Below the pieces are notes generated by a model. That model searched no databases. It was given only the letters and a program-made list of their open reading frames with translations, and was not told the origin of the DNA. Made by a program: the position numbers and the translations under genes. Of a stretch of DNA of 64,000 bases, positions 25,510 to 35,409 are shown in pieces; within the stretch, counting starts at the first letter, position 1; every line of letters starts with the position of its first letter. The DNA comes from Thermodesulfobacteriota bacterium. Lineage in GTDB: Bacteria > Desulfobacterota > Thermodesulfobacteria > Thermodesulfobacteriales > Thermodesulfobacteriaceae. Where the stretch lies: the NCBI GenBank assembly GCA_030550555.1, contig JAUQPD010000035.1, forward strand, positions 1-64,000, written 5' to 3'.

Positions 25510-26505
25510 ATGATGTTTCCTGAATATAGACCTCGAAGATTAAGACGAACAAAAGAAGTGAGGGACATAATTAGAGAGACAACAGTTACTGTAAACGATC
25601 TAATCTATCCACTGTTTATTTGTGAAGGTGAGAAGATTAAAGAGGAAATAAGTTCCATGCCAGGTATCTTCAGATTTTCTATTGATTTGGCCCTTGAAGA
25701 AGTTAGATCTGCGATGGATCTAGGGCTAAAGGCTTTCTTACTTTTTGGAATTCCTGGAAGGAAAGACGAAACGGGTTCTTCTGCCTTTGCTAAGGATGGC
25801 ATTATTCAAAGAGCAGTTAGGGCTATAAAGGAAAAATTTCCCTCTGCTTTAGTGATAACCGATGTATGTCTTTGCGAGTATACTTCTCATGGCCATTGTG
25901 GAATAATAAAGCACAATGAGATTGATAATGATCTTACCCTTGAACAACTTGCTAGGATAGCGGTATCTCATGCTAAAGCAGGTGCTGACTGGGTTGCTCC
26001 ATCAGATATGATGGATGGAAGGGTAGGACGGATAAGAGATGCCCTTGATGATGCTGGATTTAGTCATGTAGCTATTATGAGTTATGCGGTTAAGTATTGT
26101 AGTGCCTTTTATGGTCCTTTCAGGACTGCAGTAGACTCTGCCCCACGGTTTGGTGATAGGAAGACCTATCAAATGGATCCTGGAAATGCAAGAGAGGCCC
26201 TAAGGGAGGCTCTCTTAGATGTAGAGGAAGGAGCAGATGTTATTATGGTAAAACCTGCCCTTCCCTATCTTGATATTATCAGACTCCTTAGAGAAAATAT
26301 AAATCATCCCATTGCTGGTTATCAGGTAAGTGGCGAATATTCTATGATTAAATTAGGTGCAAAGGCAGGTCTCTTTGAGGAAGACCGAGCCATCTGGGAG
26401 AGCCTTATCTCAATTAAGAGGGCAGGTGCAGATGTAATTATAACCTACTTTGCAAAAAGGGTTGCTGAGCTTATAGAGAGGGGAGTGTGGGGAGAGCTCT
26501 ACTAA
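25510..26505 (+). CDS. hemB: Delta-aminolevulinic acid dehydratase (porphobilinogen synthase)
   Basis: 331 aa. Condenses two 5-aminolevulinates to porphobilinogen for heme, siroheme and cobalamin. A Cys-rich zinc site is visible ([14 protein letters not shown], about 117-130), with Schiff-base lysines in the [11 protein letters not shown] and [10 protein letters not shown] regions. Two adjacent ATGs (25510, 25513) follow GAGGTGAAAG. Starts 12 bases after pgi. Confidence 0.97.
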   Translation: MMFPEYRPRRLRRTKEVRDIIRETTVTVNDLIYPLFICEGEKIKEEISSMPGIFRFSIDLALEEVRSAMDLGLKAFLLFGIPGRKDETGSSAFAKDGIIQRAVRAIKEKFPSALVITDVCLCEYTSHGHCGIIKHNEIDNDLTLEQLARIAVSHAKAGADWVAPSDMMDGRVGRIRDALDDAGFSHVAIMSYAVKYCSAFYGPFRTAVDSAPRFGDRKTYQMDPGNAREALREALLDVEEGADVIMVKPALPYLDIIRLLRENINHPIAGYQVSGEYSMIKLGAKAGLFEEDRAIWESLISIKRAGADVIITYFAKRVAELIERGVWGELY

Positions 26506-27266
26506 TAAAGGGATCCCTATTCCTAATCCTATTGTTAGGTCTTTCTGCCTGTGCTAAACCTCCCCGTGATATCCCTATATCCTATTCCACGTCTTCAGAC
26601 CAGGAAGTTACAAGGCCTGTTCCTGGTTGGCTTAGGCCCTACACTATCTTTGGAAAAACCTATTATCCTCTTCCAAGGGCAGACGGGTATGAGGAGGAGT
26701 GTATAGCTTCTTGGTATGGTCCCGGATTTCATGGTAGACAGTCTGCAAGTGGAGAGATATACAATATGTATGAATATACTGCTGCTCATAGAATCCTTCC
26801 CATCGGCACCTATGTTTTGGTGACAAATCTAGAGAATGGAAGACAGCTTGTTGTTAGGATAAATGATAGGGGACCCTTTGTGGGGGACCGTTGTCTTGAT
26901 CTAAGCTATGCCAGTGCTCGTGAACTTGGGATCATAGCAAAGGGAACAGCAAGAGTAAGACTTGTTGCTCTCGGCGAGGGTGAAGTTAGAGGCAATACTG
27001 TGGTTTTTAGGCAAAAACCAAATTTCCGTTTCAATGAGTTTTATCTTCAGATTGGAGCCTTTAAGAATTATGAGAATGCTCAACGTTTAAAGGAAGAGCT
27101 TGAGAGAAACTATCTTCAAGTTAGGATTGAACCCTTTAATCATCCAGAAAAGGGGCTACTCTACAGGGTTCAGATCTACCTTGCCAATGATTTAGAGACA
27201 GCTCAAAGCTATGCAGAGAAACTCAAGAGGGAGCGTTTTCGCTCTGGCTTTCTGGTTGCAAAGTAG
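26487..27266 (+). CDS. RlpA-like lipoprotein with SPOR domain
   Basis: 259 aa. N-terminal signal with lipobox LSAC (Cys about residue 22), so probably lipid-anchored. Double-psi beta-barrel (about 70-165; [24 protein letters not shown]) as in RlpA lytic transglycosylases acting on denuded septal peptidoglycan, followed by a C-terminal SPOR domain (about 185-259; [16 protein letters not shown]). GTG 26487 overlaps hemB by 19 bases. Confidence 0.92.
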   Translation: MGRALLIKGSLFLILLLGLSACAKPPRDIPISYSTSSDQEVTRPVPGWLRPYTIFGKTYYPLPRADGYEEECIASWYGPGFHGRQSASGEIYNMYEYTAAHRILPIGTYVLVTNLENGRQLVVRINDRGPFVGDRCLDLSYASARELGIIAKGTARVRLVALGEGEVRGNTVVFRQKPNFRFNEFYLQIGAFKNYENAQRLKEELERNYLQVRIEPFNHPEKGLLYRVQIYLANDLETAQSYAEKLKRERFRSGFLVAK

Positions 27267-27269
27267 CAA

Positions 27270-27971
27270 ATGGAAAGACCAATTGAAGAATTAGAGGTCC
27301 GCCTGGGGATTACTTTTAAAAATAAAGAACTCCTCAAAGAAGCTCTTACACATAGTTCCTACAGGTTGAGTCATAGAGGAGAGAACATTACTGACAATGA
27401 ACGTCTTGAATTCTTGGGGGATGCCCTTTTAAATCTCTGTATATCCCTTTATCTTTACGAGAAGTTTCCTGAGGATAGAGAGGGAGAACTCACCAAAAAG
27501 AGGTCCTATCTTGTATGTAGGGAGAGGCTGATCAAGGTGGCAGAAAGCCTCAATCTTTGGGAATATATGTATGTTGGAAGGAGAGAAAGGACCCTTGATG
27601 AGAGGGGAAAGAAAAACATTGCAGGAAGAACCGTTGAAGCCCTGATAGGAGCAATATTTCTTGATCAGGGTCTTGAGAAGACCTGTGAAGTTGTAAAAAG
27701 GCTTTTCTTACCATATATCAGATCGTTAAGATCAGCAATTATCACGGATTATAAGACAAAACTTCAGGAATTTCTTCAAAAGACCTTAGGAGAGGTTCCT
27801 CACTATGAGGTCACACGCATCTCGGGCCCAGCTCATTTACCGGAGATTGAAGTAGCTGTATCAGTTGGAGGGAAAGTTATTGCAAAGGCAAAAGGCACTT
27901 CAAGAAAAGAGGCAGAAAATCTTGTTGCCAAGAAGGCTCTCTACAAACTTAAGAAAGGTCAGGTATCTTGA
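27270..27971 (+). CDS. rnc: Ribonuclease III
   Basis: 233 aa. Cleaves double-stranded RNA, e.g. in rRNA processing. N-terminal catalytic domain with the signature NERLEFLGDA (about 41-50) and second acidic site in GRTVEALIGAIFLD; C-terminal dsRNA-binding domain (about 155-228; DYKTKLQEFLQ, GTSRKEAENLVAKKAL). Starts 3 bases after the rlpA-like gene and overlaps the next by 4. Confidence 0.97.
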   Translation: MERPIEELEVRLGITFKNKELLKEALTHSSYRLSHRGENITDNERLEFLGDALLNLCISLYLYEKFPEDREGELTKKRSYLVCRERLIKVAESLNLWEYMYVGRRERTLDERGKKNIAGRTVEALIGAIFLDQGLEKTCEVVKRLFLPYIRSLRSAIITDYKTKLQEFLQKTLGEVPHYEVTRISGPAHLPEIEVAVSVGGKVIAKAKGTSRKEAENLVAKKALYKLKKGQVS

Positions 27972-28705
27972 AATATAGGCTCTATATAGGAACCTCTGGA
28001 TGGAGCTATCCCTCATTTAAGGGAATTTTCTATCCCCCTGAACTGAAATTTAGGGATTGGCTCCGTTATTACGCCCAATATCTAAACTCGGTAGAGATAA
28101 ATGTCACCTTCTATCGGACTCCAAGACCCTCAACACTAAAGAGATGGTATGAAGAAACTCCTAAAGACTTTGTCTTTGCCTTAAAGGCTCCAAAGGTTAT
28201 CACTCATATAAAGAGGTTGAAGAGCGTGGAGGAGGAGATAAGTAAATTTTTAAAAACACTTGAGGCTCTTAGAGAAAAGGCAAGATTTCTCCTTTTTCAA
28301 TTACCTCCAAATCTAAAGTACGAGAAAGAAGCTATCTCTTCCTTCCTACAGCTTATGCCACGGGATTATAAAATTGCTCTGGAGGTGAGAAATAGCAGTT
28401 TTCATAATGAGGAGTTTGTCAATCTGTTAAAAATTTTTGGAATCGCGTTGTGTCTTTCTGACTGTGCAGGTAAGTATCCTTCCTGGTATGAGGTCCGCAC
28501 AGCAGATTTCCTCTATATCAGACTGCATGGCTCGAAGGAGCTCTATAAGTCTTCTTATGAAGATAGTGAGTTAATGACACTAAAGGAAAAAATAGAAAAA
28601 CTTGCTCCAGAGGAAGTCTGCGTATATTTTGATAACACTGTCTTTGGTTATGCAATAAGTAATGCCATAAGATTTAAAAACCTTTTTAGTTCTGAGCATC
28701 ACTAG
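27968..28705 (+). CDS. DUF72 (YecE-like) family protein
   Basis: 245 aa. TIM-barrel-like DUF72 family: begins YIGTSGWSYPSFKG, with KAPKVITHIKRL, LFQLPPNLKY and YIRLHG motifs. Biochemical role is not established. Start is TTG 27968 in the ATCTTGA overlap with rnc (4 bases). Its 3' end overlaps the convergent HD-GYP gene by 20 bases. Confidence 0.9.
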   Translation: MKYRLYIGTSGWSYPSFKGIFYPPELKFRDWLRYYAQYLNSVEINVTFYRTPRPSTLKRWYEETPKDFVFALKAPKVITHIKRLKSVEEEISKFLKTLEALREKARFLLFQLPPNLKYEKEAISSFLQLMPRDYKIALEVRNSSFHNEEFVNLLKIFGIALCLSDCAGKYPSWYEVRTADFLYIRLHGSKELYKSSYEDSELMTLKEKIEKLAPEEVCVYFDNTVFGYAISNAIRFKNLFSSEHH

Positions 28706-29855
28706 ACTCTGAGGCGCGGATCATCTTAAAGAGATGGGGGATTTCATTTTCGTCCTTAAAGAGCTCTCTAATAGTTAATAGTTCCTCCTTGATTTCAAAA
28801 AAGGCATCAACAATGAGTGGATCAAAGTGGGTGCCTCTTCCCCGAGCGATGATTTCAAAAGCTTCTTCCACACTCATTGCCTTTCTATAGGGTCTATCAG
28901 TGGTTAGGGCGTCAAAGACATCTGCAATAGCAGTTATTCGGGCAAAAAGAGGAATTCTCTCCCCTTTTAAACCTTCAGGATAGCCTGTACCATCCCATTT
29001 CTCATGATGATATAGGGCAATCTTCTCTGCTGCCTTGAGATATTTTATCTTTGAACCTGCAAGGATTTCTGCACCAATTTTAGTATGAAGTTTCATCACT
29101 CTCCACTCTTCAGGAGTAAGAGGCCCTGGTTTTAGAAGGATAGAATCAGGAATTCCGAGTTTTCCGATATCATGAAGAGGAGAGGCGTATTTCAGAACAT
29201 CTAAGGCATCATTAGAAAGCCCAAGATGAGCTCCTATGGCAACACTATAGTGGCTAATTCGTTGGATGTGATAACCAGTGTGCTCATCTCGATATTCTGC
29301 AGACTTTGCAAGACGATAAATAATCTCCAAGGAGAGTTCCTTTATTTCATCAAGGGCAAGCTGAAGTTGGAGATTAGCTTTGAGAAGATCTGCAGTCTTT
29401 TTCTCTACCTCCTCTTCAAGTCTTTTCTGATAAGTCCTTAAGAAATCGTGATAGAGTTTTACCTTGGAGAGGGATTTTATACGAGCCTGAAGCTCAGGCA
29501 CCATGAAGGGCTTACTAAGGAAATCATCAGCACCAGCAAGAAGGCCATTAACCCTGGTTTCCAGATCATTCACTCCTGTGATGAGAATAACTCCTATGTC
29601 TATTGTCTCAGGATTGTTTTTAATAAGCTTACAGAGGGTAATACCATCTATCTTGGGCATGAGAAAGTCAGTGAGGACAACGTCAGGCTTAAATTTTTCA
29701 ATCTTTTCAAGGGCCTCCTTACCATCCTCAGCTAGCTCTATTGCATAACCTTCTGCCTCTAAAATATCTGCAATTGCTTCACGGATAGACTTGTCATCAT
29801 CTACGATAAGAACTCTAATTATCCTGGTATTTTCGTTAAGAGGAAGAAAAATCAT
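28686..29855 (-). CDS. Response regulator with HD-GYP phosphodiesterase domain
   Basis: 389 aa. Receiver domain (about 13-130; VDDDKS, phospho-Asp in VLTDFLMPK), a coiled linker (about 140-185), then HD-GYP (about 190-370; HTGYHIQRI, LHDIGKLGIPD, HHEKWDGTGYPEGL). HD-GYP proteins hydrolyse cyclic-di-GMP; all hallmark residues are present. Last gene of the ffh-smpB-sbcC-mobA operon, starting inside the 3' end of mobA (20-base overlap). No histidine kinase is adjacent, though a hybrid kinase lies at 35410. Confidence 0.94.
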   Translation of the reverse strand: MIFLPLNENTRIIRVLIVDDDKSIREAIADILEAEGYAIELAEDGKEALEKIEKFKPDVVLTDFLMPKIDGITLCKLIKNNPETIDIGVILITGVNDLETRVNGLLAGADDFLSKPFMVPELQARIKSLSKVKLYHDFLRTYQKRLEEEVEKKTADLLKANLQLQLALDEIKELSLEIIYRLAKSAEYRDEHTGYHIQRISHYSVAIGAHLGLSNDALDVLKYASPLHDIGKLGIPDSILLKPGPLTPEEWRVMKLHTKIGAEILAGSKIKYLKAAEKIALYHHEKWDGTGYPEGLKGERIPLFARITAIADVFDALTTDRPYRKAMSVEEAFEIIARGRGTHFDPLIVDAFFEIKEELLTIRELFKDENEIPHLFKMIRASESSDAQN

Positions 29856-30525
29856 TAAAAGCTTCTAATTCTTCCAAGGTGTTAATATTAACGAGGCTCA
29901 AACAGTCAGGATCTATTTTAAGCAAATTTTGGGAAGTGACAAGTAATTTTTTATACTTGAGCTCAGAGAGAAAAGCTCTGAAACTGAGCTTAGTTGAGCG
30001 CCTTAGAAAGTCCTGAAGAGGTAGCAATAGGTGGGATGAAAAGACTAAAGGAAAGGGTACAATCTCCTCTTTTCCCTCATTGAAACTCTCAAAGGCACAG
30101 GCCTTGGGAAAATTCGTCTTACCAAGTTCTAGAAGAAAGCTCAGAACCTTTGGTGATAAAAAGGGCTGATCTACCGCACAAGTGAGAAAGAGGCACTCTC
30201 CAGGAAAGGCGGTTAATGCACTAAAAACCCCTGCGAGAGGCCCCTTCCCTCTAAACTCTTCAATGTCCTGCACAAAGTAAACTTCTGTATTTAGCTCTGA
30301 GAAAAGCTCCAAAGACCTCAGGAGCTCACTAATCTGCTTTTCCTGATCCCAATCTCTTACAGAGATAATTATTGCAGAGAGATTCAACTTTAGAAAATGT
30401 CTTAATGCCCAATAGATAAGGGGTTTATTACGGAGGATTTTTGCAGGCTTGTTTCCCCCTATTCTCTTTCCTTCTCCTCCTGCAAGTACTAGGCCAAAGG
30501 TTTTTAAAAAGTTCTTCTCAATAAT
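29836..30525 (-). CDS. mobA: Molybdenum cofactor guanylyltransferase-like (MobA) with non-canonical start
   Basis: NTP-transferase of the MobA type, attaching GMP to molybdopterin. The first ATG/GTG/TTG is TTG 30387, giving a 183-aa protein without the nucleotide-binding loop. Upstream in the same frame the missing N-terminus is intact (VLAGGEGKRIGGNKPAKIL, then NKPLIYWAL), back to a stop at 30529-30531. The only plausible start codons there are ATT 30525 or ATT 30522, behind GAGGGTGA in the end of sbcC. With this start the protein is 229 aa, typical for MobA; GKGPLAG and VDQPFLS motifs follow. AUU initiation is the simplest reading. Confidence 0.85.
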   Translation of the reverse strand: MIEKNFLKTFGLVLAGGEGKRIGGNKPAKILRNKPLIYWALRHFLKLNLSAIIISVRDWDQEKQISELLRSLELFSELNTEVYFVQDIEEFRGKGPLAGVFSALTAFPGECLFLTCAVDQPFLSPKVLSFLLELGKTNFPKACAFESFNEGKEEIVPFPLVFSSHLLLPLQDFLRRSTKLSFRAFLSELKYKKLLVTSQNLLKIDPDCLSLVNINTLEELEAFNDFSSS

Positions 30526-33493
30526 TTCTCATCACCCTCTGAATTATGCTTCCTCTACTCTCTGTTTTCACAACCTCAATGACAACAGGTATTCGTTCCC
30601 TCATCTCTCTGAGATGAGAAATAAGTCCAATAATCTTTCCAGACCTCTGGGAGATATTAACAAGGGTCTCTGTTACCTTCATAAGACTTGATTCATCAAG
30701 ACTCCCAAATCCCTCATCAATAAGGATAGTTTCAAGAGGGGGTTTTTGAGAGAGTCTGAGGAGAACATCTGAAGTCCCCAGAGCAAAGGCAAGAGAGGCA
30801 AGAAAAGATTCTCCTCCAGATAGGGTCTTAATCTCTCTCTTTCTTCCTGTGTAGGCATCAAAAACCTCTAAAATGAAGCCCTTAGTGAAGATCTCCCCTT
30901 CAACAAAGGTAAATCTTCCTGAAGTGAATTCTCTAAAATAAAAATTAGCCCGCCTTAAAATAAAGGACAAAAATCTTGACAACACATAGGAGTGGAAGGA
31001 GACTCCCCTTACTTTTCCAGAGAGTATCTCTGTTATGCCCTTCAAGAGAGAATATTCTTCATCAAGTTTCTTTCTGAGAGAACTTATCTCGAGGAGATTA
31101 TTTTCAATCATACTGAGATGGGAGAGAAATCGCTCAACACCCCCCAGTTCCTTATTGAGCCACTCTTTCTCTCTTTCAAGGTCCTCCTTTCTTTTGTAGA
31201 GTTCTTGGTATCGCACAGAATATTCTTCAAAAATGTCTTCATCGGTAACAAACTTAAATTTCTCAAGCTCTTTCTGAAGCATCTCAAGCCTATGCACGAT
31301 CCTTCTATGCCTCTCCTCAAAGGAGTTAATTTCTTCTTCGTATAAATATAGATTCTTTAAATCCTTCCAGGAGCTTATAATTTCTTTAAAACTTGTAAAA
31401 TATCCATCTCTAATTAGTTTCAGAATTTCTATAAAACTCTTTTTGTAATCTTCAATTATTTCTGAGAGATGTAGCTCATAGGAGCTAATTAAGGTTTCGA
31501 TGTGTTGTTTTTGCTTGACAAGTTCAAGGTATTGTTTTAGTGCCTCTTCCTTTTGCCTCAGAAAGATTTCAATAGCTTGTTCTCTCCTTCGAATCTCCTC
31601 TCTAAGTGTTGTAGGGTCAAGCTTTCTGATTATGTTAGTTTGGAGAAGTTCCTGCAATTGTCCCTCAAGAGATGCTTGATTCGCTCTTAGTCTTTCAATT
31701 TGCTCCCTTAAGATTTCTCGCTCATGTTGAATCCCTTTAAGCTCAAGTTTTAACTCTCGCTCCCTTTTTTCATATTGAGAAAGATCAGAAAATCTAAAGG
31801 GTTGAATAGACAAAGTAGAGAGTTCTCCTTCTAATGCCTGTTTTTTTTTCAATAGGACAGTTCTATCTTCCTTAAGTTTGGATTCTAAAAATTCAAGTTT
31901 TCCTTTTATTTTATGAAGCTCTTCTTCGGTACTTCTTAGCTCCTCTTCCTTTTGAGTTAGTTTTGTTCTATAGTCTTCAATAAGAGCCCTTTGCCAGAGA
32001 CTTGGAGTTGCCTTTTTAGGATGAACAGGAGAACCACATACAGGACAGGGCTCACCCTTTTTCAATTTTTGTGCAAGGATAGTTGCAAGTTCACTCTCTT
32101 CTAATTTTTCAAGCTTCCCTTTTAAGTAGTCACGTTCCTTAACGAGTTGAGAAAGTCTGTTAGAGAGGCTTGAAAAGGCTTCCCTTTTTTGAGAGTATTC
32201 TTCGTAAAGGTGTAGCTCTTCCTCTACTTTCTCAAGCTCCCTCTTTAGTTCTCGAAACCTCTGAAATCTTCTCATCTCCTCTATCAAACCTTCTAACTCC
32301 TTCAGCTTAGCCTCTTCGTTTTTATTAATGCTCTCAAGAGACAATTCCAGGTCAAGCCCCTTTTTCTTCAGTATGGATAGCTCCTTTTCAAGGGCCTCCT
32401 TTCTTCTAAGAGTCTCAAGGTGAGCCTTAAGAATGGGAATTTCTTCCTTTAGCCTCTCAATTTTTTCCTCTTTTTGATGAAGTGTTTTTAACCTATCTTC
32501 AAGAGAGGTAAGACTTTGGGAGAGAGAGGAGAGGTTAGCCTGCAAATGTTTCTTCTCTTTAATCTTTTTGTTTATGTCAATTTTGAGTTCCTTAAGTCTT
32601 TCTAAGTGGAATTCTCGTTCTTTTAATTTTCTCAAGAGATAGATACGAGTTCTAAGTTCCTCAATCTTTGCTCTACTTTGCTCAAGGACCTTTAGTTCTT
32701 TTTCTGTCCTCTGCTTTTCCTCTAAAAGTTTTATTATGGTTTCCAAATCTTTTAATTCCTCTTCAGTCTTTCTAAGAGTCCCTGAGACTATATTCAATTC
32801 AGCGGTTAACTGTTCCTTTTTTCTTTCAGCTGTTATCAGCTTCTCCTTTAGCTCTTCAAGGGAACTGACTTCTGCAAGTTTAAATAGTTCTTTTTCTCGC
32901 TCTATGAGCCCTTTTAGTTCTGCTTCTTTTTCCTTAAGCGAGTTTTCTAAATATTTCTGAAGGTCTGTAAGGATTTTGGTGTCAAATAGGTGTTCAAAAA
33001 GGGCCTTTTTTTCTTCAGGTTTTGCAAGGAGTATCCTTCTATATTCGCCTTGGGGGATAATGAAGACTTTTTTGAATTGAGGGCCTGCAAGCCCAAAAAG
33101 TTCACGAATTATTGCGTCAGCTTCCTTAGCGTTGGAAGAAGTAAGTTTATTGTCTACCCAGAGAGACAGGCTCGATGGTAAGGAGCCAAATTTGTGGCGT
33201 CTAACGATACGATACACGCGATTTTGAAGAAGAAATTCGAAAACCACTTCAGGTGGAGTTGAAGAGTTTGGAGGAAGGAGATGGGAAATAAGGTCTGCTG
33301 GGGAACGCTCAGGAAAGGAAGTTTCTCCAAAGAGGGCAAAAACGATTGCATCAAAGAGGGTGGTCTTGCCAGCACCAATTTCTCCACTTACTAGAAATAG
33401 CCTTTCTTTGTTTATAATCTCAAAGGTCTCTCTCGGTATCTCTGCATTGAGAAAGGGCCCAAAACCACGAATCTTGAGATAGAGAGGTTGCAT
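30518..33493 (-). CDS. sbcC: Exonuclease subunit SbcC (Rad50-like ATPase)
   Basis: 991 aa. SMC-like DNA repair ATPase that with SbcD processes DNA ends and hairpins. Walker A GEIGAGKTT (about 38-46), long antiparallel coiled coils, zinc hook CPVCGSPVHP at about residue 480, ABC signature TLSGGESFLASLA, Walker B ILIDEGFGSLDE. Starts 9 bases after smpB. The partner sbcD is not in the window. Confidence 0.95.
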   Translation of the reverse strand: MQPLYLKIRGFGPFLNAEIPRETFEIINKERLFLVSGEIGAGKTTLFDAIVFALFGETSFPERSPADLISHLLPPNSSTPPEVVFEFLLQNRVYRIVRRHKFGSLPSSLSLWVDNKLTSSNAKEADAIIRELFGLAGPQFKKVFIIPQGEYRRILLAKPEEKKALFEHLFDTKILTDLQKYLENSLKEKEAELKGLIEREKELFKLAEVSSLEELKEKLITAERKKEQLTAELNIVSGTLRKTEEELKDLETIIKLLEEKQRTEKELKVLEQSRAKIEELRTRIYLLRKLKEREFHLERLKELKIDINKKIKEKKHLQANLSSLSQSLTSLEDRLKTLHQKEEKIERLKEEIPILKAHLETLRRKEALEKELSILKKKGLDLELSLESINKNEEAKLKELEGLIEEMRRFQRFRELKRELEKVEEELHLYEEYSQKREAFSSLSNRLSQLVKERDYLKGKLEKLEESELATILAQKLKKGEPCPVCGSPVHPKKATPSLWQRALIEDYRTKLTQKEEELRSTEEELHKIKGKLEFLESKLKEDRTVLLKKKQALEGELSTLSIQPFRFSDLSQYEKRERELKLELKGIQHEREILREQIERLRANQASLEGQLQELLQTNIIRKLDPTTLREEIRRREQAIEIFLRQKEEALKQYLELVKQKQHIETLISSYELHLSEIIEDYKKSFIEILKLIRDGYFTSFKEIISSWKDLKNLYLYEEEINSFEERHRRIVHRLEMLQKELEKFKFVTDEDIFEEYSVRYQELYKRKEDLEREKEWLNKELGGVERFLSHLSMIENNLLEISSLRKKLDEEYSLLKGITEILSGKVRGVSFHSYVLSRFLSFILRRANFYFREFTSGRFTFVEGEIFTKGFILEVFDAYTGRKREIKTLSGGESFLASLAFALGTSDVLLRLSQKPPLETILIDEGFGSLDESSLMKVTETLVNISQRSGKIIGLISHLREMRERIPVVIEVVKTESRGSIIQRVMRNY

Positions 33494-33502
33494 GAAGGCA
33501 AT

Positions 33503-33964
33503 CTACTTGATTCTTCCCTTGTATTTTCTCTTGAGCTCCCGTTCCATCTCTCTACGCTTTATGTCCTCTCTGCGATCAACGACCTTTTTACCCTTGGCAA
33601 GAGCAAGTTCAACTTTGGCTATACCTCTTTCATTGAAATATACCTTAAGGGGAATCAAGGTGTAACCCTTCTCTTGAACCTTTCCCGCAAGTCTCTTGAT
33701 TTCAGATTTTTTTAACAATAATTTTCTAGTTCTGGTGGGGTCAAGGTTTTTGGCTTCATGGCTATGGGGATAGGGACTAATATGAAAATTATAAAGATAT
33801 ACCTCTCCATCCACAATTCTTGCAAAGCTGTCAGAGAGATTAGCTCTTCCCTCTCTGAGAGACTTCACTTCGCATCCAAGAAGCTGAATTCCTGCTTCAT
33901 AGGTGTCTTCAATCTCATAAAGATGATGGGCCTTTCTATTGGTGCAGACTATTTTTTGATGCAT
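33503..33964 (-). CDS. smpB: SsrA-binding protein SmpB
   Basis: 153 aa from ATG 33964. Binds tmRNA in rescue of stalled ribosomes. Family hallmarks: [38 protein letters not shown] core and [10 protein letters not shown], with a basic tail. An in-frame TTG at 33979 is inside ffh; ATG 33964 is preferred, 9 bases after GGAG, and gives the standard N-terminus. No ssrA gene was seen here. Confidence 0.97.
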   Translation of the reverse strand: MHQKIVCTNRKAHHLYEIEDTYEAGIQLLGCEVKSLREGRANLSDSFARIVDGEVYLYNFHISPYPHSHEAKNLDPTRTRKLLLKKSEIKRLAGKVQEKGYTLIPLKVYFNERGIAKVELALAKGKKVVDRREDIKRREMERELKRKYKGRIK

Positions 33965-33968
33965 CTTC

Positions 33969-35294
33969 TTAGACTCCAAAAAGCCGTCTTATGAAGCTTT
34001 GCATCCTTCCAGAACTTCTAAACTGCTTCATAAGGGCCTTCATTTCCTCAAAGCTTCTCAGGAGTTTGTTGACATCCTGAACAGTTGTGCCTGAGCCTCG
34101 GGCAATCCTGCGTTTTCTACTGGCATTAATTATATGAGGATTTCTTCTCTCTTGAGGTGTCATTGAATTTAAAATTGCCTCCATCTTTATAAGTTCCTTT
34201 TCATCAATTGGGAGACTATCAATTTTCTTTCCAATTCCTGGTAAAAATCCCAAGATATCTCTTAGAGATCCAAGTTTTTTCATCTGTTGGATCTGCTCAC
34301 GCAGATCTTCAAGGTCAAAATCCAATTTTTTAATCTTTTTTTCCAATTCTTTAGCTTTTTTTAGATCAAAGGCCTCTTGCGCCTTTTCAATGAGAGTAAG
34401 CATATCTCCCATGCCGAGGATTCTTGAGGCAAGGCGATCAGGATGGAAGACCTCAAGGGCATCAATCTTTTCTCCAACACCGAGAAACTTTATCGGACAG
34501 CCAGTGACCTCCTTAATAGAAAGGGCTGCTCCTCCTCTTGCATCTCCTTCGATTTTTGTAAGTATTACTCCTGTGAGATTTACCCTCTCATGAAAGGTCT
34601 TGGCAACATTCACTGCATCTTGTCCCATCATAGCATCAGCTACAAGAAGGACCTCACTAGGCTTGAGAAACTCCTTAAGACTTATGAGCTCCTCCATAAG
34701 AGCTTCATCAATGTGCAGACGTCCTGCGGTATCAACTATGAGCACATCTCTTCCTGTCTCCTTTGCCTGCTTTAAAGCCCGCTCAGCAATCTGAAGTGGT
34801 TTCTCCGAAGGGTCCGCTTCTACAAAGGGCACATCAATTTTACTTGCAAGAATCTTCAGCTGTTCAATAGCAGCAGGACGATAAACATCAGTAGAAACAA
34901 GAAGGGGATTGTGTCCCTTCTTTTTCAGGTATCTTGCAAGCTTTCCTGCAGTGGTAGTTTTTCCAGATCCCTGAAGACCAGCAAGAAGAATAACCGAAGG
35001 TTTGCCAGTTAGGTTTAGTCCTTGGGCCTTACCTCCAAGGGTAGTAACAAGCTCATCATAAACTATTTTTACCATCTGCTGAAAGGGAGTTAAACTTTCA
35101 AGGACCTCTGAAGAGAGAGCACGGGCTTCAACGCGGGAGAGAAAATCTTTAACTACGCGATAATTAACATCTGCCTCAAGAAGGGCAAGCCGAATCTCTC
35201 TCAGCCCCTTCTTAACATCATCAGGACTGAGTTTCCCCTTGTCCTTAAACCCTGAAAGGGCCTTCTCTAATCGCTCACTTAAACTCTGAAACAT
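33969..35294 (-). CDS. ffh: Signal recognition particle GTPase Ffh
   Basis: 441 aa. Binds SRP RNA and signal sequences for co-translational targeting. N domain (1-85), G domain with [30 protein letters not shown] (about 100-290), and Met-rich M domain (about 300-441; [15 protein letters not shown]). ATG 35294 gives the standard MFxxLSERL start; ATG 35312 is in frame upstream. Its RNA partner (ffs) is about 9 kb away at 44229-44328. Confidence 0.97.
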   Translation of the reverse strand: MFQSLSERLEKALSGFKDKGKLSPDDVKKGLREIRLALLEADVNYRVVKDFLSRVEARALSSEVLESLTPFQQMVKIVYDELVTTLGGKAQGLNLTGKPSVILLAGLQGSGKTTTAGKLARYLKKKGHNPLLVSTDVYRPAAIEQLKILASKIDVPFVEADPSEKPLQIAERALKQAKETGRDVLIVDTAGRLHIDEALMEELISLKEFLKPSEVLLVADAMMGQDAVNVAKTFHERVNLTGVILTKIEGDARGGAALSIKEVTGCPIKFLGVGEKIDALEVFHPDRLASRILGMGDMLTLIEKAQEAFDLKKAKELEKKIKKLDFDLEDLREQIQQMKKLGSLRDILGFLPGIGKKIDSLPIDEKELIKMEAILNSMTPQERRNPHIINASRKRRIARGSGTTVQDVNKLLRSFEEMKALMKQFRSSGRMQSFIRRLFGV

Positions 35295-35351
35295 ACCTAT
35301 AAAGTAGCACATCTCAAGACTAAATCAAGGGAATCCTTCCACGCAGGTCTA

Positions 35352-35379
35352 TTGACAAGCTTCAAAGGCCAAATATAAT
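35352..35379 (+). promoter_or_regulatory. Strong sigma70 promoter of the sensor-kinase/receptor cluster
   Basis: Consensus TTGACA (35352-35357), 16 bp, consensus TATAAT (35374-35379). The predicted start is near 35386, 24 bases before ATG 35410. Confidence 0.7.
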
Positions 35380-35409
35380 CGTCATAAAAAGAAAATATAT
35401 TTTCGTCAA

